Shown here: positions 10,189 through 21,686 of the stretch, piece by piece
Position numbering within the stretch: position 1 is the first letter of the stretch
How the letters are laid out: every line of letters begins with the position of its first letter
Source of the DNA: JANXQG01 sp963719885
GTDB lineage: Bacteria > Planctomycetota > Planctomycetia > Pirellulales > Thermoguttaceae
Direction of reading: 5' to 3'
DNA: 64,000 bases
Assembly (NCBI GenBank): GCA_963719885.1
Contig: CAVRDP010000035.1
Location: forward strand, 269,569 to 333,568
Position numbers and translations under genes: made by a program
The notes under the pieces: model-generated
What the model was told of the DNA's origin: nothing
What the model saw: the letters and a program-made list of their open reading frames with translations, nothing else
The model's database searches: none

Positions 10189-10877
10189 ATGGCACTTGAA
10201 CTTTCGTACTCGCGAAGGTCAACCTCTTCTATCCTTAGGACTTACTCGATTATGCTTCTTCGCTGGCGGTGGATTAGGCGGTCAGTCGCACTGAACGTCG
10301 GCACGGCACACCCGGAGTCGTCTGGGTGTACCGCATCACGGCCCCTCAGCCGCTATTCCTTCAGTGCCGACTTGACGTTCTTCGCCAGTTGAAAGGGCGT
10401 CCAGAACAATCGCCTTTCATGGTAATTACCTGCCGGCCAGCCGGGCGCTCGGCATCAAATCTGGCGTACGCTGCCGCAGGCCTGATTAGAACGCGAGTCT
10501 GGTGTTGAACGATGCGGCAGTCAGCCTGGAGCACGGTCTCGGTTGTAGCTTTCAATAACGTTAAATATTTAACTTCTTTAAGCATCGAAACGGTAAGTAA
10601 GCTGGCAAAGTCGGTTGCTAGGGCATTGCCAGCGTCGTTTCACGGTGGACGGCAGATCGACTTCTACGGGCTCAGGAAATGGCCTTGCCAAGCCGCGGAA
10701 GCCCCGGACGGCTTGCCTAGGCCCCGCCTGCGCTTCTTCCTTCGCGTTTGGCGGCCTCGGCGGGCGAGGGCGGCGGGCGATTGACTTCACTGGGCCGTCA
10801 GTCTAGGCTCAGAGTAGCACTGTTCGGCTAAGTCCGGCGTTGACTCGACTAAAATTACCATGCTGAGGAGATAGTTG
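10189..10877. other. Intergenic region with repeat A fragment
   Basis: About 690 bp without a supportable gene. It contains the short third copy of repeat family A (10721-10770). Otherwise I see only unrelated short open frames. Confidence 0.5.
10721..10770. repeat. Intergenic repeat family A, partial copy
   Basis: About 50 bp matching the 3' end of the copies at 7847-8000 and 16209-16356, with the shared core ggcggcctcggcgggcgag preceded by ctt(c)cttcgc. The upstream two thirds of the repeat are missing here. Confidence 0.5.
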
Positions 10878-12264
10878 ATGTTACGAACCTTCGTTGCCCT
10901 CGTCGGATTGGCTCTGCTTCCCGGCACAGTGGCGGCCGGGACACCGATCAATCTGCACCCGGAGAACCCGCACTATTTCCTGTTCCGCGGCAGGCCCACG
11001 GTGTTGGTGGGCTCAACCGAGCATTACGGATCCGTGCTGAATCTCGACTTCGATTACGTCCGTTACCTCGACGAACTGCACGACCGGGGGGTGAACCTCA
11101 CGCGGACTTTCTCCGGCGTGTACTGCGAGGACCAGCGTTCGTTCGGAATCCACGGGAACCCGCTGGCCCCGGCCGCGGGCCGACTGATCGCCCCGTGGGC
11201 CCGCTCTGCGACGCCAGGCTACGCCAACGGCGGCAACCGCTTCGATCTATCGCAATGGGACCGGGCCTACTTCGCCCGCTGCAAGGATTTCGTGGCCCAG
11301 GCCGGCAAGCGGGGAATCGTCGTCGAGTTGGTCCTCTTTTGCCCCTTCTACGAGGACTCGCTGTGGAAGCTCAGCCCGATGTGTGCCGCCAACAACGTCA
11401 ATGGCGTCGGCCGTTGTCCCCGAACCGAGGTCTACACGACTACGCACCCTGAGTTGTTGGCCCTCCATGAGACGTTCGTGCGAAAGATCGTCGGCGAACT
11501 GGCAGGCTTCGACAATGTCTATTTCGAGATTTGCAATGAGCCCTATTTTGGCGGTGTGACCGTCGAGTGGCAGCACCGTATAGCCGCAGCCATTGCCGAC
11601 GCGGAACGTGGGGCCCCACACCGCCACATGGTTTCGCAAAACATCTCCAACGGGTCGCGGAAGATCGAACATCCGGAGCCGGGCGTTTCGATCTTCAATT
11701 TCCACTATGCCACCCCGCCCGACGCCGTGACGGCCAACTTCGGCCTGAATAAGGCAATCGCCGACGACGAGACGGGCTTCAAGGGCGATGCTGACTTCAC
11801 CTACCGAGCCGAGGGCTGGGATTTCTTCCTGGCCGGCGGCAGCGCGTACGACAACCTCGACTACTCGTTCACTCCAGCCCAGCCCGACGGTACTGCGGTG
11901 CCCCGCGCCCGGTGGCGGCGGGCGCAAGCTTCGTGCCCAACTGGCGATCCTCAAGAGCTTCCTGGAGGGCTTCGATTTCGTCAAATTGACGCCCGACATT
12001 TCCGTGGTCCGCGGTCCGCTGCCTGGGAAGGTAACCGCCCGTGCAATGGTCTGGAAGGGGCGGCAATACGCTGTCTATGTCCGCGGGCCGGGCCTATCGA
12101 CGCTCGTGCTGGACCTTCCTGCCGGCCGATACCAAGTCCGTTGGCTCAACACGACGACCGGCCGAACTGAAGCCGAGCGAGTCCTCGACCATTCCGGCTC
12201 ACAGGCCAGCCTGCCCGTGCCGTCGTATGAAGAGGACATCGCGATGGGCGTTCGCCGGATGTAG
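10878..12264 (+). CDS. Secreted GH5-like (DUF4038-type) glycoside hydrolase, one frameshift
   Basis: Sec signal (TFVALVGLALLPGTVAAG), then the DUF4038-like opening HYFLFRGRPTVLVG and a TIM barrel with the acid/base motif FEICNEPYFGG and a later ADDETGFKG that could hold the nucleophile. GAGGAG lies 7-8 bases upstream of the ATG. The first frame loses similarity near 11900 and runs to a stop at 12172. The correct continuation (LRAQLAILKSFLEGFDF, then a C-terminal beta-sandwich ending at 12264) is one frame away. I infer a single gene of about 460 residues with one indel. Polysaccharide specificity is unknown. Confidence 0.75.
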
Positions 12265-12433
12265 GTTGCTTGCCTTTGGGCGCTGAAAGTGTGAAAAACC
12301 GTGCCTTGGGTCCATTGGCGTTTGAGCAAGCTGAAATCCGGTTGCAAATCCCGGTCGTTCCTGCTTGGCTGCTAACCGCGCAGGGCCGCCCGGAAAACGG
12401 TATATACTCGGACATTGCCGCAAGAGCCGCACC

Positions 12434-12754
12434 ATGACCAAAAAGAACATCGTTTGCCGCATCGCCAACGAACTGGGCCGTACAGAGTTGGAAACCAAGC
12501 CGATCGTCCAGATGACGCTCGACGCGATCATTAACGTCCTGGCGGAGGAAGGCCGCGTTGAACTCCGCAACTTCGGCGTCTTTGCGGTGAAGAAACGGAA
12601 GCCCAGGCAGGCCCGCAACCCACGGACGGGCGAGATGGTCATGGTTGGCGAAAGATTTACCGTCACGTTCAAGCCGGGGCGGAACGTAGAGCAGAGGGTG
12701 GCGTTGGAACGCGGTGGGGCCTCGCCGGCACCTAGTCGCCAAGCTGGTTCTTGA
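12434..12754 (+). CDS. HU/IHF-like DNA-binding protein (copy 1)
   Basis: A bacterial histone-like protein of about 106 residues, with the family arm motif RQARNPRTGE and NFGVFAVKKRKPRQARN. It would bend and compact DNA as a dimer. The start MTKKN at 12434 is chosen because HU proteins begin there and the upstream extension is not conserved in the paralogue. A second copy at 24009 is very similar for about 88 residues (both contain VLAEEGR and ELRNFGVF), after which the C-terminal tails differ. A TATACT-like box lies about 30 bp upstream. Confidence 0.85.
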   Translation: MTKKNIVCRIANELGRTELETKPIVQMTLDAIINVLAEEGRVELRNFGVFAVKKRKPRQARNPRTGEMVMVGERFTVTFKPGRNVEQRVALERGGASPAPSRQAGS

Positions 12755-12881
12755 AGGCAATCCTCACGGAATGCCCCAGATCACTTGCTGTTGGCAAAGA
12801 AAGCCCATGAGGTGCAGGAGGTGTTGGCCGCGTGGCTTTACCAGCAGGAGGAAGACGCCAAAACGGGCGTTGAAGAGTAAG

Positions 12882-13739
12882 ATGGAGCCAATAGTGGCGG
12901 AAGAACATCGAATCAAGCTGGCCATGGGGCAGATGCTGGTCGACGGAGGCCAGCCGCAGGAGAACCTTGCTCGGTCCGTGAAGATGATCGCTCAGGCTGG
13001 CCAGCAGGGCTGTCAGATCGTGGTCCTGCCAGAGTGTCTTGATCTGGGTTGGGCCCATCCGGCAGCACGGGAGCTGGCGGTGAAAGTTCCGGGGCCGACA
13101 AGTGAAGTGCTGAGCCGGGCAGCGGCTGAGGCCGGTCTGTATATCGTGGCGGGATTGACGGAGCGGGCCAGTGGTAGGATCTACAATGCGGCGGTGCTCA
13201 TCGATCCCAGCGGGCGGGTGCTCTTGAAACATCGCAAGATCAATCTGTTGGACATCGAGCAGGGCATCTACTGCACGGGTGACCGGCTCTCGGTGGCCGA
13301 GACGGCCTGTGGCGTGATCGGCGTGAACATCTGTGCCGACAACTTCCCTGACTCACTCGTGCTAGGCCACTCCCTGGCCCGAATGGGAGCCCAAATTCTC
13401 CTCTCACCCTGCGCCTGGGCAGTGCCGGCCGAGCACGATCCAGTTGCCGAGCCCTACGGTGCCCTCTGGGAAGGCTCTTACCGCAGCCTGGCAAACCTGT
13501 ACGAGATGCCGGTGGTGGGAGTCAGCAACGTGGGCTGGATCACCGGCGGGCCCTGGTCCGGTCGAAAGTGCATCGGGTGTTCCCTGATGATGGGAGCTGA
13601 TGGAGTCGTCCTGGCCAAGGGAGCCTATGGCGTGGATGCCCAGGAATTGATCGTCACAGAGACCGCGTTGCGACGGCAGACTTCCACTGGGACGGACATT
13701 GCCCCGATGCTCCGTGGTAAGGGGTACCATGGGCCGTAA
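12882..13739 (+). CDS. Carbon-nitrogen hydrolase (nitrilase superfamily)
   Basis: A cytosolic amidohydrolase with a complete Glu-Lys-Cys triad: VVLPECLDLG (Glu), LLKHRKINL (Lys) and IGVNICADN (Cys). The start at 12882 (MEPIVAEEHR) is preferred over an extension to 12714 whose sequence is Arg/Cys-rich and unlike the family. 285 residues is normal length. Directly upstream (to 12880) another frame reads HEVQEVLAAWLYQQEEDA, a possible C-terminal remnant of a lost gene. The natural substrate (amide or N-carbamoyl compound) is unknown. Confidence 0.8.
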   Translation: MEPIVAEEHRIKLAMGQMLVDGGQPQENLARSVKMIAQAGQQGCQIVVLPECLDLGWAHPAARELAVKVPGPTSEVLSRAAAEAGLYIVAGLTERASGRIYNAAVLIDPSGRVLLKHRKINLLDIEQGIYCTGDRLSVAETACGVIGVNICADNFPDSLVLGHSLARMGAQILLSPCAWAVPAEHDPVAEPYGALWEGSYRSLANLYEMPVVGVSNVGWITGGPWSGRKCIGCSLMMGADGVVLAKGAYGVDAQELIVTETALRRQTSTGTDIAPMLRGKGYHGP

Positions 13740-13770
13740 CCCGATGGCAAGTCCCTGAAGATAGCAGGAC

Positions 13771-13912
13771 AGACCCCACCCGCCCGCTTTTCCAGCATAT
13801 CCGGCACCCTTGTCACTGAATGGGGCCTTTGGCCGTGCCTTGCGGATTGTTCCGTCGATTCTGGGGGTAATAATCGTGCATCCAGTCGTAACCCAGAAAC
13901 GGAGATTGAGAA
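13771..13912 (+). promoter_or_regulatory. Conserved leader of the basic-protein family, copy 1
   Basis: About 140 bp upstream of the gene at 13913 that closely match 27167-27315 upstream of its paralogue at 27316. The strongest blocks are cgcttttccagcatatccgg, ttgttccgtcgattctggg and gtaataat followed by gtgcatccagt. A promoter is plausible (TTGTTC, then TAATAAT 15-16 bp later). The conservation outside the coding region suggests a shared regulatory leader or a recent duplication. Confidence 0.5.
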
Positions 13913-14457
13913 ATGGCGAAGAAACCCAAAATCAGCAAGACCCATGCAGTGCGCGACTACCTGAGAAGGACCATCCTGGTGCCATGAATGTAGAAATCGC
14001 AGCGGCATTGAATAAGCAAGGCATCAAGCTCACGCCGGGCCAAGTCTCCACCATCAAGACCATCCATAAGAAGGCCCACGCTGCCAAGAAGGCGGCGAAG
14101 AAACCGGCGGCGGTCGAAGCAGCTCCGGCACCGGCAGTCGTGGAGAAGCCGGCGAAGAACGGCGACACGACCACGCTGGAGCAGGTCAAGAAGGTCGCCC
14201 AAACGATCAAGACGATCCGTGGCTACCAGCGTGTGATCGAGGAAATGACTGCCCTCCGGCCTGGGCCACTTGGCCGCCGCGTTGCAATTGCCAGCGGCCT
14301 TTCCGATGGCCTCATTCTACCATTTCCCACGACAGTTGGGAGCAGGCACTTGCCGGCCTTTGCGCCACGGATTCGACGGAGAAAGGACAGGCGGCTGTCA
14401 CGTGGCAACGATTTCGATGCTGAAGTCCGTATTTATGCCCGGCGCATGGCCAGGTAA
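13913..14457 (+). pseudogene. Lys/Ala-rich protein, frameshifted paralogue of 27316-27735
   Basis: Starts MAKKPKISKTHAVRDYL, then needs a one-base frame change near 13955 to continue DHPGAMNVEIAAALNKQG, which parallels the paralogue's AHPGAGPKEIVAALAKQH. The middle is Lys/Ala-rich (KKAHAAKKAAKKPAAVEAAP) and is followed by EKPAKNGDTTTLEQVKKVAQ. After about 14260 similarity to the paralogue ends and the frame runs into unrelated sequence, overlapping the convergent aminotransferase end. It may encode an H-NS or histone-like basic protein or a short HTH protein; the first part resembles a helix-turn-helix. Probably a decayed duplicate. Confidence 0.55.
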
Positions 14458-15798
14458 GCCTTCCGAACCGCCCGGATAACGTCCTTCACGTCATCCTTGC
14501 GGAAGGTGGGGTCCATCATCACGCCGGCATGGCGACCCAGGATTTCGATCGTCCGTGGGCAGCACTCGCGGCCGTAGCGAATCGCCTTGCCCTCAGGACT
14601 CTGGAAGGATGGCCAGGCGGGGTGGACCGTGGCCTTCTTCTCGATCCGTCCGTCGGCGGGAAGAATCGCCGATCCGACCGGCGGTGAAGCCGAGATCCCC
14701 TCGGCACCCAGGGCGCTGATGAACTTGTCGCGACGCTTGCTCGTACCCAGATCCAGAAACACGCCGACGCCCAACTCGCCCTCAAGGTCCGGCGACTTTC
14801 GCAGCTTGAGACCCGGAAGATCGGCGATTCCCTCCCGCACTTTGCGCGCGTTCCGGCGAATGGCGGTGCAGATGGTCTCCAGCTTCTTGAGCTGGCCGCA
14901 AAGGACCGCGCCGGTGAACTCATTCATCCGAAAGTTGCACGCGGCAAAGGCAGCCAGCAGCCCGCCGCCAAGGGCCTCCGTGTAGGGCGAACGGAGCATG
15001 CCGACATCGTGGAACCGAAAGCCCCTCTCGAAGAGCGTAGGATCGCTGGTGACCACGGCCCCGCCTTCGCCCGAAGTGATGGTCTTGCTCTGCTGAAAAC
15101 TGTAAATGCCAATGTCGCCAATCGTACCGACGTATTTCCCCCGGTAGCGCCCGCCCACACACTGCGCACAGTCCTCTAACACGCGAAGCTTGTGGGCTCG
15201 GGCAACTTTGAGGATGGCGTCCATATCGCAGGGACATCCCTGTAGGTGGACCGCCATGATTACCTTGGTCCGTGGCGTGATCTTCGCCTGGACGTTCCTT
15301 GGGATCGATATCAAAGGACTCGTCGATCTCGGCGAACACTGGCAACGCACCCGAAAGGACGACGGCGTCATAGCAGGCATACCAGGTCCAGGCGGGCAGG
15401 ATCACCTCGTCGCCAGGGCCGACCCCCAGAGCGGCCATAGCAGTGAACAGCGCCGCGGTCCCAGAGGTCACGCCGAGGGCGTATTTCACACCAATATGGG
15501 CCGCGTACTGTTTTTCGAATTGGAGGACCTTCGATGCGTTTCCGGCCGACCAGCGGAAAGGATTCCTCGAATCGAGAACATCGAGAAGTTCCCGTTTTTC
15601 GACTTCATCATAGAACTGGGGACCGAAATTCCGAACGGCGAGGCGAGTCTTCCGCACTGGCGTCCCCCCATCGAGAGCGAGTTTCTCGCTTTCGGCGGTG
15701 CTTTCCGGCGTCCCTCGCGCTCCCACGAACATCGACGCGGCGCCCGCGGCACCGACGGCCCCCAGGAACTTACGACGGGTGGTCACTGGCTCACTCAT
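14433..15798 (-). CDS. DegT/DnrJ/EryC1/StrS aminotransferase with Tat-like signal, one frameshift
   Basis: A PLP-dependent sugar aminotransferase-type protein. It has an N-terminal Tat-like segment (TTRRKFLGAVGAAGAAS), SGTAALFTAMAALGVGPGDE, DCAQCVGGRYRGK, and the PLP lysine in FQQSKTITSGEGGAV. The first frame is good down to about 15300 (FAEIDESFDIDP). The rest continues one frame away because ccc-agg-aac has become cccaaggaac. I infer one gene of about 455 residues. Secreted or Tat-tagged DegT proteins are a recurring planctomycete feature, and the role here is uncertain. It converges with the gene at 13913. Confidence 0.8.
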
Positions 15799-15920
15799 TC
15801 GACCCTCCTCGACAAAAAACCGGGTAACGAAAGGGCAGATCCATGATTGTTCCAGGTCTCTCCATGGCGAACGACCAGCCTAAACGGCGTAACTTGAATC
15901 TGAACTGGGGACTCGAATAA

Positions 15921-16080
15921 GTCAAGAGGGTTGCGAGCGTAGCCGGGAAGGATACCTTTCCCTTGGGCTTCAGCAACAAGGACCGCGACGGTGCCTGGCT
16001 GCCTGTGGCCGACTTTATGGAAAAGCCCGTCGACCTGAACCGCTTGTGCCAGAAAATCGACAAGCTCCTGGCTAAGTAAG
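15921..16080 (+). pseudogene. C-terminal remnant of a response-regulator receiver domain
   Basis: About 52 codons without a start. They end FMEKPVDLNRLCQKIDKLLA, the typical last strand and helix of a receiver domain with the conserved lysine of the KPV motif. The preceding DTFPLGFSNKDRDGAWLPV resembles the planctomycete receiver subfamily. The phosphorylation site is absent. A decayed gene. Confidence 0.55.
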
Positions 16081-16208
16081 AGGCGGGACGGAGCGGCAAC
16101 CAGCGAAAAGCCGAGTACTCGGGATGGCCCCCATCCTGAGGGGGGTGCGCGTCGGTTGTGCACATTGCTCGATCGCCTTTGCCGACGTGTCGCGGACGAG
16201 AAAAGCGG

Positions 16209-16356
16209 CCGGGACGCTTGGCATTCAGTCTGTCCGGAGGACGACCCCGGCACGTCCCGGCCGCCAGATGATTGTAGCACGAGCTGGCGGGGCTTTCAAC
16301 TGGGCACCCGTGAGGCCACCTGTCTTGCTTCGCCGCTGGCGGCCTCGGCGAACGAC
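16209..16356. repeat. Intergenic repeat family A, copy 2
   Basis: About 148 bp, a direct-orientation copy of 7847-8000 with small differences. It lies immediately upstream of the lyase gene at 16459 and about 130 bp after the receiver remnant. Confidence 0.75.
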
Positions 16357-16458
16357 GGGACAATTATGTCATTCCTTCCCAGATGAGTCCGCCACCGCAA
16401 TCCTGATATAATTGATAGTGGAGAGGTGTGTAATGTCGCATAGCCAGAGGAATGCATC

Positions 16459-19400
16459 GTGACCGCCTTGTGCAAGCTGAGTTGTGTCATTGGTGTTCTC
16501 TTGGCAGCGCAGGCCGCCCTGGCCCAAGTGCAGCAGGAAGGGACGGACCACGGCTACGGCATCAAGCCCGTCGTGCCGAACTTCGAGAAAGATGCCAGCA
16601 CTACCTTCCTGGCCGACTTCTCCGGCGGCTCTTTGAAAGTCCTTCATGCCGCCGGCGATTCGGCCGTGCGATTAGCCGGCGCCAAGTTCGTCGGCGCGGG
16701 CGGCACGAAGGGACAGATCGAGATCCCCGGCGGGGCCAATCTCCGGGCCAATGCATGGACCTTGGAACTGATCATGCGAGTCCCGTCGTCCCCGCAGGCA
16801 TGCGACGAAAGGCTGCTGAGTTGGACGGCGGGCAAAGACGTCACGGCGTCCCTGGTGCTGGCGCAAGGATCGACGGTGGGCAGTATTGTCGGGCAGGGCA
16901 TGGTCCCCTTCCGCCTATCCGCAAGTGTCGGCGGCGATGGGCACACCATCCAGCGCGACGCTCCCGATCAGTGGGTGTACCTGACTTGGGGCATGGAGGC
17001 GGACTCTAGCCTGATGTGCATGATCGCGCGCAGCCTGGATGGCCACGTGCTCGGCAGCAGGGTGGAATTCGTCAGCCCGGCCAGCTTTCGATTGGTGGAC
17101 CGCACGTGCGAAGGGAACCCCGTGCGAACCCAGCCGTCCACTTCACCCGTGGCCAAAATCCTGCCTTCGGCAAAGGTAGCGAAGATTTTGTTGGGATGCC
17201 CGGAGGTGGAGATCAAGGCCGTCCGCATTTCCAAGAGTTTCCGCGAGGGGTTGCTGTACATCGAACCGGAACGGGCGTTGATGGCGGGCTTCGTGAAAGT
17301 CTTCACGGCGGACCAACTCGACCCCCGACATGCCGTGTTGCGGACCGTCCAGCGTCGCGTGGGCTGCCCTGGTTACGGAAATTACCGCGTAGCGACGATG
17401 CCGGAGCATATTCTCTCGCTCTCGGCCGGCGCAACTCCCGTGGAGATCAAACTGCCGGACATGAAGATCGGTCTGTACACGCTGTACGTATACGGCCAGA
17501 TCGACCCCAAGGGCCGCCAGGACTTGGACCGGGTATGGAAGCCCTGCCCCCTGCGTTTCCAACTCCAGCGGCACGACGGTACGATCACGACCTACGGCAA
17601 TCTGCTCCTCAAGCAAGCCTTCTTCAACCGGCTGATGCAGGCGTACCACTTTCATATCAATCAGCCGGGTGACTACACGGCCGTATTCCAGCTTTCCTCG
17701 AAGGCGAGGGAGACAGCCGAGATCACCCATATCGTCCTGGCCGACCGGCTGGCGGGCCTGCCGGACGAGGCGATCAAGTCGGCCCAAGTCCTCGGCCAGG
17801 GCACCACGGCCCGGCTGAAAGAACTCACCGCGGAGCGCAAGCAGCGAGACGCGATGATCTGGAACGCCCTGCCGCCGCTGAATCAGCATCTGCAGATTCA
17901 CGGCCAGGTGGCCCAGTTCAGGACGGCCCCCGCCTCAGCGAACGTCGACCGGTGGCAGACGCGGGCCTTCGCGGGAATCAATTCCTACGCCTGGGGCAAG
18001 CAAGCGTTTGCACCGCTGGACTTCGTCAACACTGGCAGCGGCGAGGTGTTCCCGGCCGAGAAGATCATCGCTGGCGAACCCTGGCCGGGCAAGTATGGCG
18101 ACGACGGGACGGGGATCTTCTTCGCCAGGTCCGACTTCCCCAAACTGCCCAACGACATCTACTACTGTCCCCGGGCCGAACTGCTGGGGCAGCGGTACTT
18201 GGTCTTCGTCGGCGCCCTGGCCGACCACGAGGGATACTCCAAACAGGCGACAGCCTACTTCCAGAAAGGCGATCCGAACGACGGACACGACGCGGCCCTG
18301 GCCCTGGTCCGCCTAGCCTACGATTGGCCGGCATTACAGATGACCTTCCACGAGATTCGCCTCAGCACGCACTGCCCGGACTTCGAGTACGATACCGATT
18401 GGACGGGCATGCGCAGGGACGGCAAGTTCTACTACCGCGGCTGGTCGGGTTTCTTTACGCGGTTTCTCTTCGAGGCGTATGACAAGGTGTTCCCTTACAT
18501 CAAGGACAACCAGATCTTCGCCGATGAGGTACACCGCTTCATCCCCTGGATCAACACGTCCCAGGACGTGGTCCGCTTCCTCGACCGCTACCTGGTCTTC
18601 TCCAGCGTGTCCGCCGACGCCGCGCGTGGACCTGATTGACAAGGGCAGCGGCGTGGAGGAAGCAGCCGGCCAGTTGCTCGGGCCTCATCCGCAAACCTTG
18701 GAACTCTTCGACCTCACGCGGACGCTGACGATGCTCCATCCCCTTTCCGGCCGGTTCCAGGAACTCTACGCCACCGGCCTGACCCGCGACGGGGTACACT
18801 ACATTGGCTCATTCTACTGCTACGCACTGGGCGAGGCGCTGGGTACGCTCGATCGGGCCGCGATCATGGCGGAGGTCAAGAGAAAGGGTCTGACGCCCAA
18901 GCTGGCACTTTCCGACGTGGATAGGTACCCCAAAGTCCGCGGCGCGGCCAATTTCCTGATCGACATGTTTGTGGCCGGCGGGTTCCCCATGATGGTGGGC
19001 GACGCCAGCGGCGGCCCCCACTGCGGGCGCGTGGCCGAAACCTGGGCCGCAAGGAATGCCGAGGCGTTCCACAAAGCCTTCGCTCTCTGCGGCGACCCGC
19101 GTGCCGCTTGGGTGCTCAGGAACCTCTGCAACGACACTCGGCCCGAGGTGGCCAAGGCGGCCGAAGGCGCACGGAATCCGTACTTGCACAACCCCTCGCG
19201 CATGCTCGCGGGCGCCGGGGCCGCCGTGGTAGAGATGGGTGCCGATGAAACCGATGCCACAAAGAAAACGGCCTTGTTCATGCGGCTGGGAATTGGCTGT
19301 GGCCATGCCCACTCCGATTTCCTGGACGTAAACTTCTTCGCCCTGGGTCTGCCCGTGGCCGTGGACTTGGCCTGCCGCAACGAGGGCGACAACTGGTCTC

Positions 19401-20869
19401 GGCCGCACGCCGGTTGGTCCGAGCTACACAATCATGCGATCGCCCACAACGACCTGAACCCCAAGACCGACCAGCAGAACGGCGAGCCCTGGCTGCGCGC
19501 GTTTTCGCCGCCCTTGGTGCGCGGCTCGTACGTGGAGCCCGATGGCCGGCGAGTAGACCGCGACATCCTGCTGATGGAGTTGGGCAATTCCGGACATTAC
19601 TACGCTTTCGACCTCCAGCGCGTCCAAGGCGGCACGTACCACACATGGTCCTTCCACGGCTGCGAGAGCGAAAGCATGAAGCTCAACGTCCCCATGAAGG
19701 ACGAGTCGCACCGCTGGATAGACCGTACGCTTCAAGGCACGCACAAGACTGGCATCGCAACCGACTGCCTCCAAGCCGTCTGGACCATGACCCGCCGGGG
19801 AAGGGAAATCCCGCACGACTTCGGCAAGGGCGGGACTGTCATGACCGTCGGCTGCGAGCCGGCGGTATTGGGCAGCGCCTACGACCCGGCCCGGCCCGAG
19901 GTCCACGTCCGCGCTACCCTGCTCGGTCGCACGGGCGACTTGGTCCTCCAGGGCAACCCGTTCTCGCAACCCTACCAGTATTGCTTCCCGTTCCTTTGGG
20001 CGCAACACGTGGCGAAAGGAGGTCAGACGGTCTATCCCGCCGTCTATGAGTGGTATCGCGGCGATCAGGCCGCGGTCAAGTCGGCTGAGATTGTCTCCAA
20101 GAAGCCGCTGACGGTCCGGATCGTGACGGCGAGCGGGCAGATCGACACCTACGTGCTGGCCGGCGAGTCATTTTCGGCAGTGTCCGCGGACACCAAGGGC
20201 ATGCGGTGGGCCATGCTCAACGGCGGGGATTCCTTCGCTGCCGGGGGACTGGCCGTCAAGGCAGCGAGGGCCTCGTACGTAACCTTGATCACCGCCATTG
20301 ACTACGCCAAACGCACATTGATCACCAAGGACCCCCTTCCGGCCGATCCGCTCATTAGCGTTGGTAACGCAGGCCGACGGACTATTCTGCAACTGAGGGG
20401 CCAGGGCGTCCATTTCTCTTTTGCCGACGACCTGTTGATCCACGAGGGTGAGATTCGCCGCCTGGCCGTCACCGGTGAGAACCAGATCGACGTTCAGTCC
20501 TCTCAGCCACTGCTGTTCGCTGGGGCCGGCAACCGAGATCTCGGCGCGTTCACCATGACCAACGAGGACGGCAGTTGGCAGTTCCGCGGTTTCACCGGCC
20601 GGGACACGGACTGGAAGGGCGGAAAGGTCATCAAGAAGCCCGATGGTGCGAAGCTCACCCGCGATGTCTTCAGCGATGCCAACGGCGACGGCTTTGTGAA
20701 CCTCAAGACCTATGAGATCGGCATCGGCGACGCGGTGAGACTATTGGCTGACGTGACCCTTCGCCGCACCGCGACCGGGTATGAAGTGAAAACAAACGTG
20801 CCCCTTCGCGGGACGTTGGCCGACAAGGCAATCCAAGCGGTGGCGGCGGGCGGCTGGCAGAAACTGTGA
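16459..20869 (+). CDS. Large secreted heparinase II/III-like protein with LamG-like N-terminus, one frameshift
   Basis: Starts at a GTG with AGAGGA upstream and a Sec signal (VIGVLLAAQAALAQVQ). An N-terminal concanavalin-like domain (about residues 50-210) is followed by an alpha/alpha-toroid region, and the C-terminal half contains the heparinase II/III signature GCGHAHSDFLDVNFFALGLP. The first frame stops at 18639 after RYLVFSSV. The continuation VDLIDKGSGVEEAAGQLLG is one frame away, so one indel lies near 18615-18630. The combined product is about 1,470 residues, long for the family. Likely an extracellular polysaccharide lyase; substrate unknown. Confidence 0.75.
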
Positions 20870-21017
20870 GGATTTGCCATGCGTGTGGCAGGAAAAGCTG
20901 ATGCAGATTAGCTGGAAAATCCAACCTGGCCAAAGGCTAACCACCAGGCCGGAACGGAACTTTGCCGCGAGGTGGTTGCGAGTTATTGACCAAACTTCGA
21001 ACCCGGAGGCAACCCTG

Positions 21018-21686
21018 ATGAAACGTTTTCTCAACGTAGGTCTGCCCGCTTTGCTCGGGCTTTCCTTCTTCGCCAGCCTGATGCCACAATCCACGGCACG
21101 AGCGCGAGAACGAATCGAGGGGACCTCCAATTCGATCACCGTCTGCAAACTGGGTGAGGTCGGCCCCTGGGAAATCCGCGAAAGCGATAAGCCCGTTTTG
21201 CGATACAATTATCAGATCATCCCCGAACCAGTTGAGGTCAAGAAACAGGTTGCGGCCGACAATCGCAAATATGCGGTCGATCGCTGCGACTATATCCATC
21301 CGCTCTACGGACTGCACGGCGAGGTACTCACCGAAGACTGGCCCAAAGACCATCCGCACCACCGCGGCATCTATTGGGCGTGGCCGGAGGTTGATTGGCA
21401 GGGCAAACGCGGCGACTTGCATGCCTTGCAGGAGGTGTTCGCGCGGCCGACAGGGAAGATCCGCGCCATGGAAGGCCCACACTTCGGCCAGATAGAGGCC
21501 AAGAACCAGTGGTGCTGGGGCGGCAAGACCCCGATCGTTCGCGAGGAAGCAAGGCTACGCGCGTGGCAGCAGACCGAGATGGGCCGGGCCATCGATCTGG
21601 AGTTCCGTTCGACAAACATGAGACTGTCCCTTGTGAACACGTACCTTTTCCACCCCAGCCCCCATCCTCCAGGAGCCCCGCCATGA
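21018..21686 (+). CDS. DUF6807 (PmoA-like) secreted protein, C-terminally truncated
   Basis: Start at 21018 (MKRFLNVGLPALLG, Sec signal) with CGGAGG upstream. The family core HPLYGLHGEVLTEDWPKDHP followed by HHRGIYWAW is present. After RAIDLEFRSTNMRLSLVN similarity fades, and the frame ends in HPSPHPPGAPP, overlapping the next start by 4 bp (21683-21686). Full-length DUF6807 proteins are about 300 residues or more, so roughly the last third is missing. Planctomycete DUF6807 genes often sit beside Gfo/Idh/MocA genes, as here. The function of the family is unknown. Confidence 0.7.
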   Translation: MKRFLNVGLPALLGLSFFASLMPQSTARARERIEGTSNSITVCKLGEVGPWEIRESDKPVLRYNYQIIPEPVEVKKQVAADNRKYAVDRCDYIHPLYGLHGEVLTEDWPKDHPHHRGIYWAWPEVDWQGKRGDLHALQEVFARPTGKIRAMEGPHFGQIEAKNQWCWGGKTPIVREEARLRAWQQTEMGRAIDLEFRSTNMRLSLVNTYLFHPSPHPPGAPP

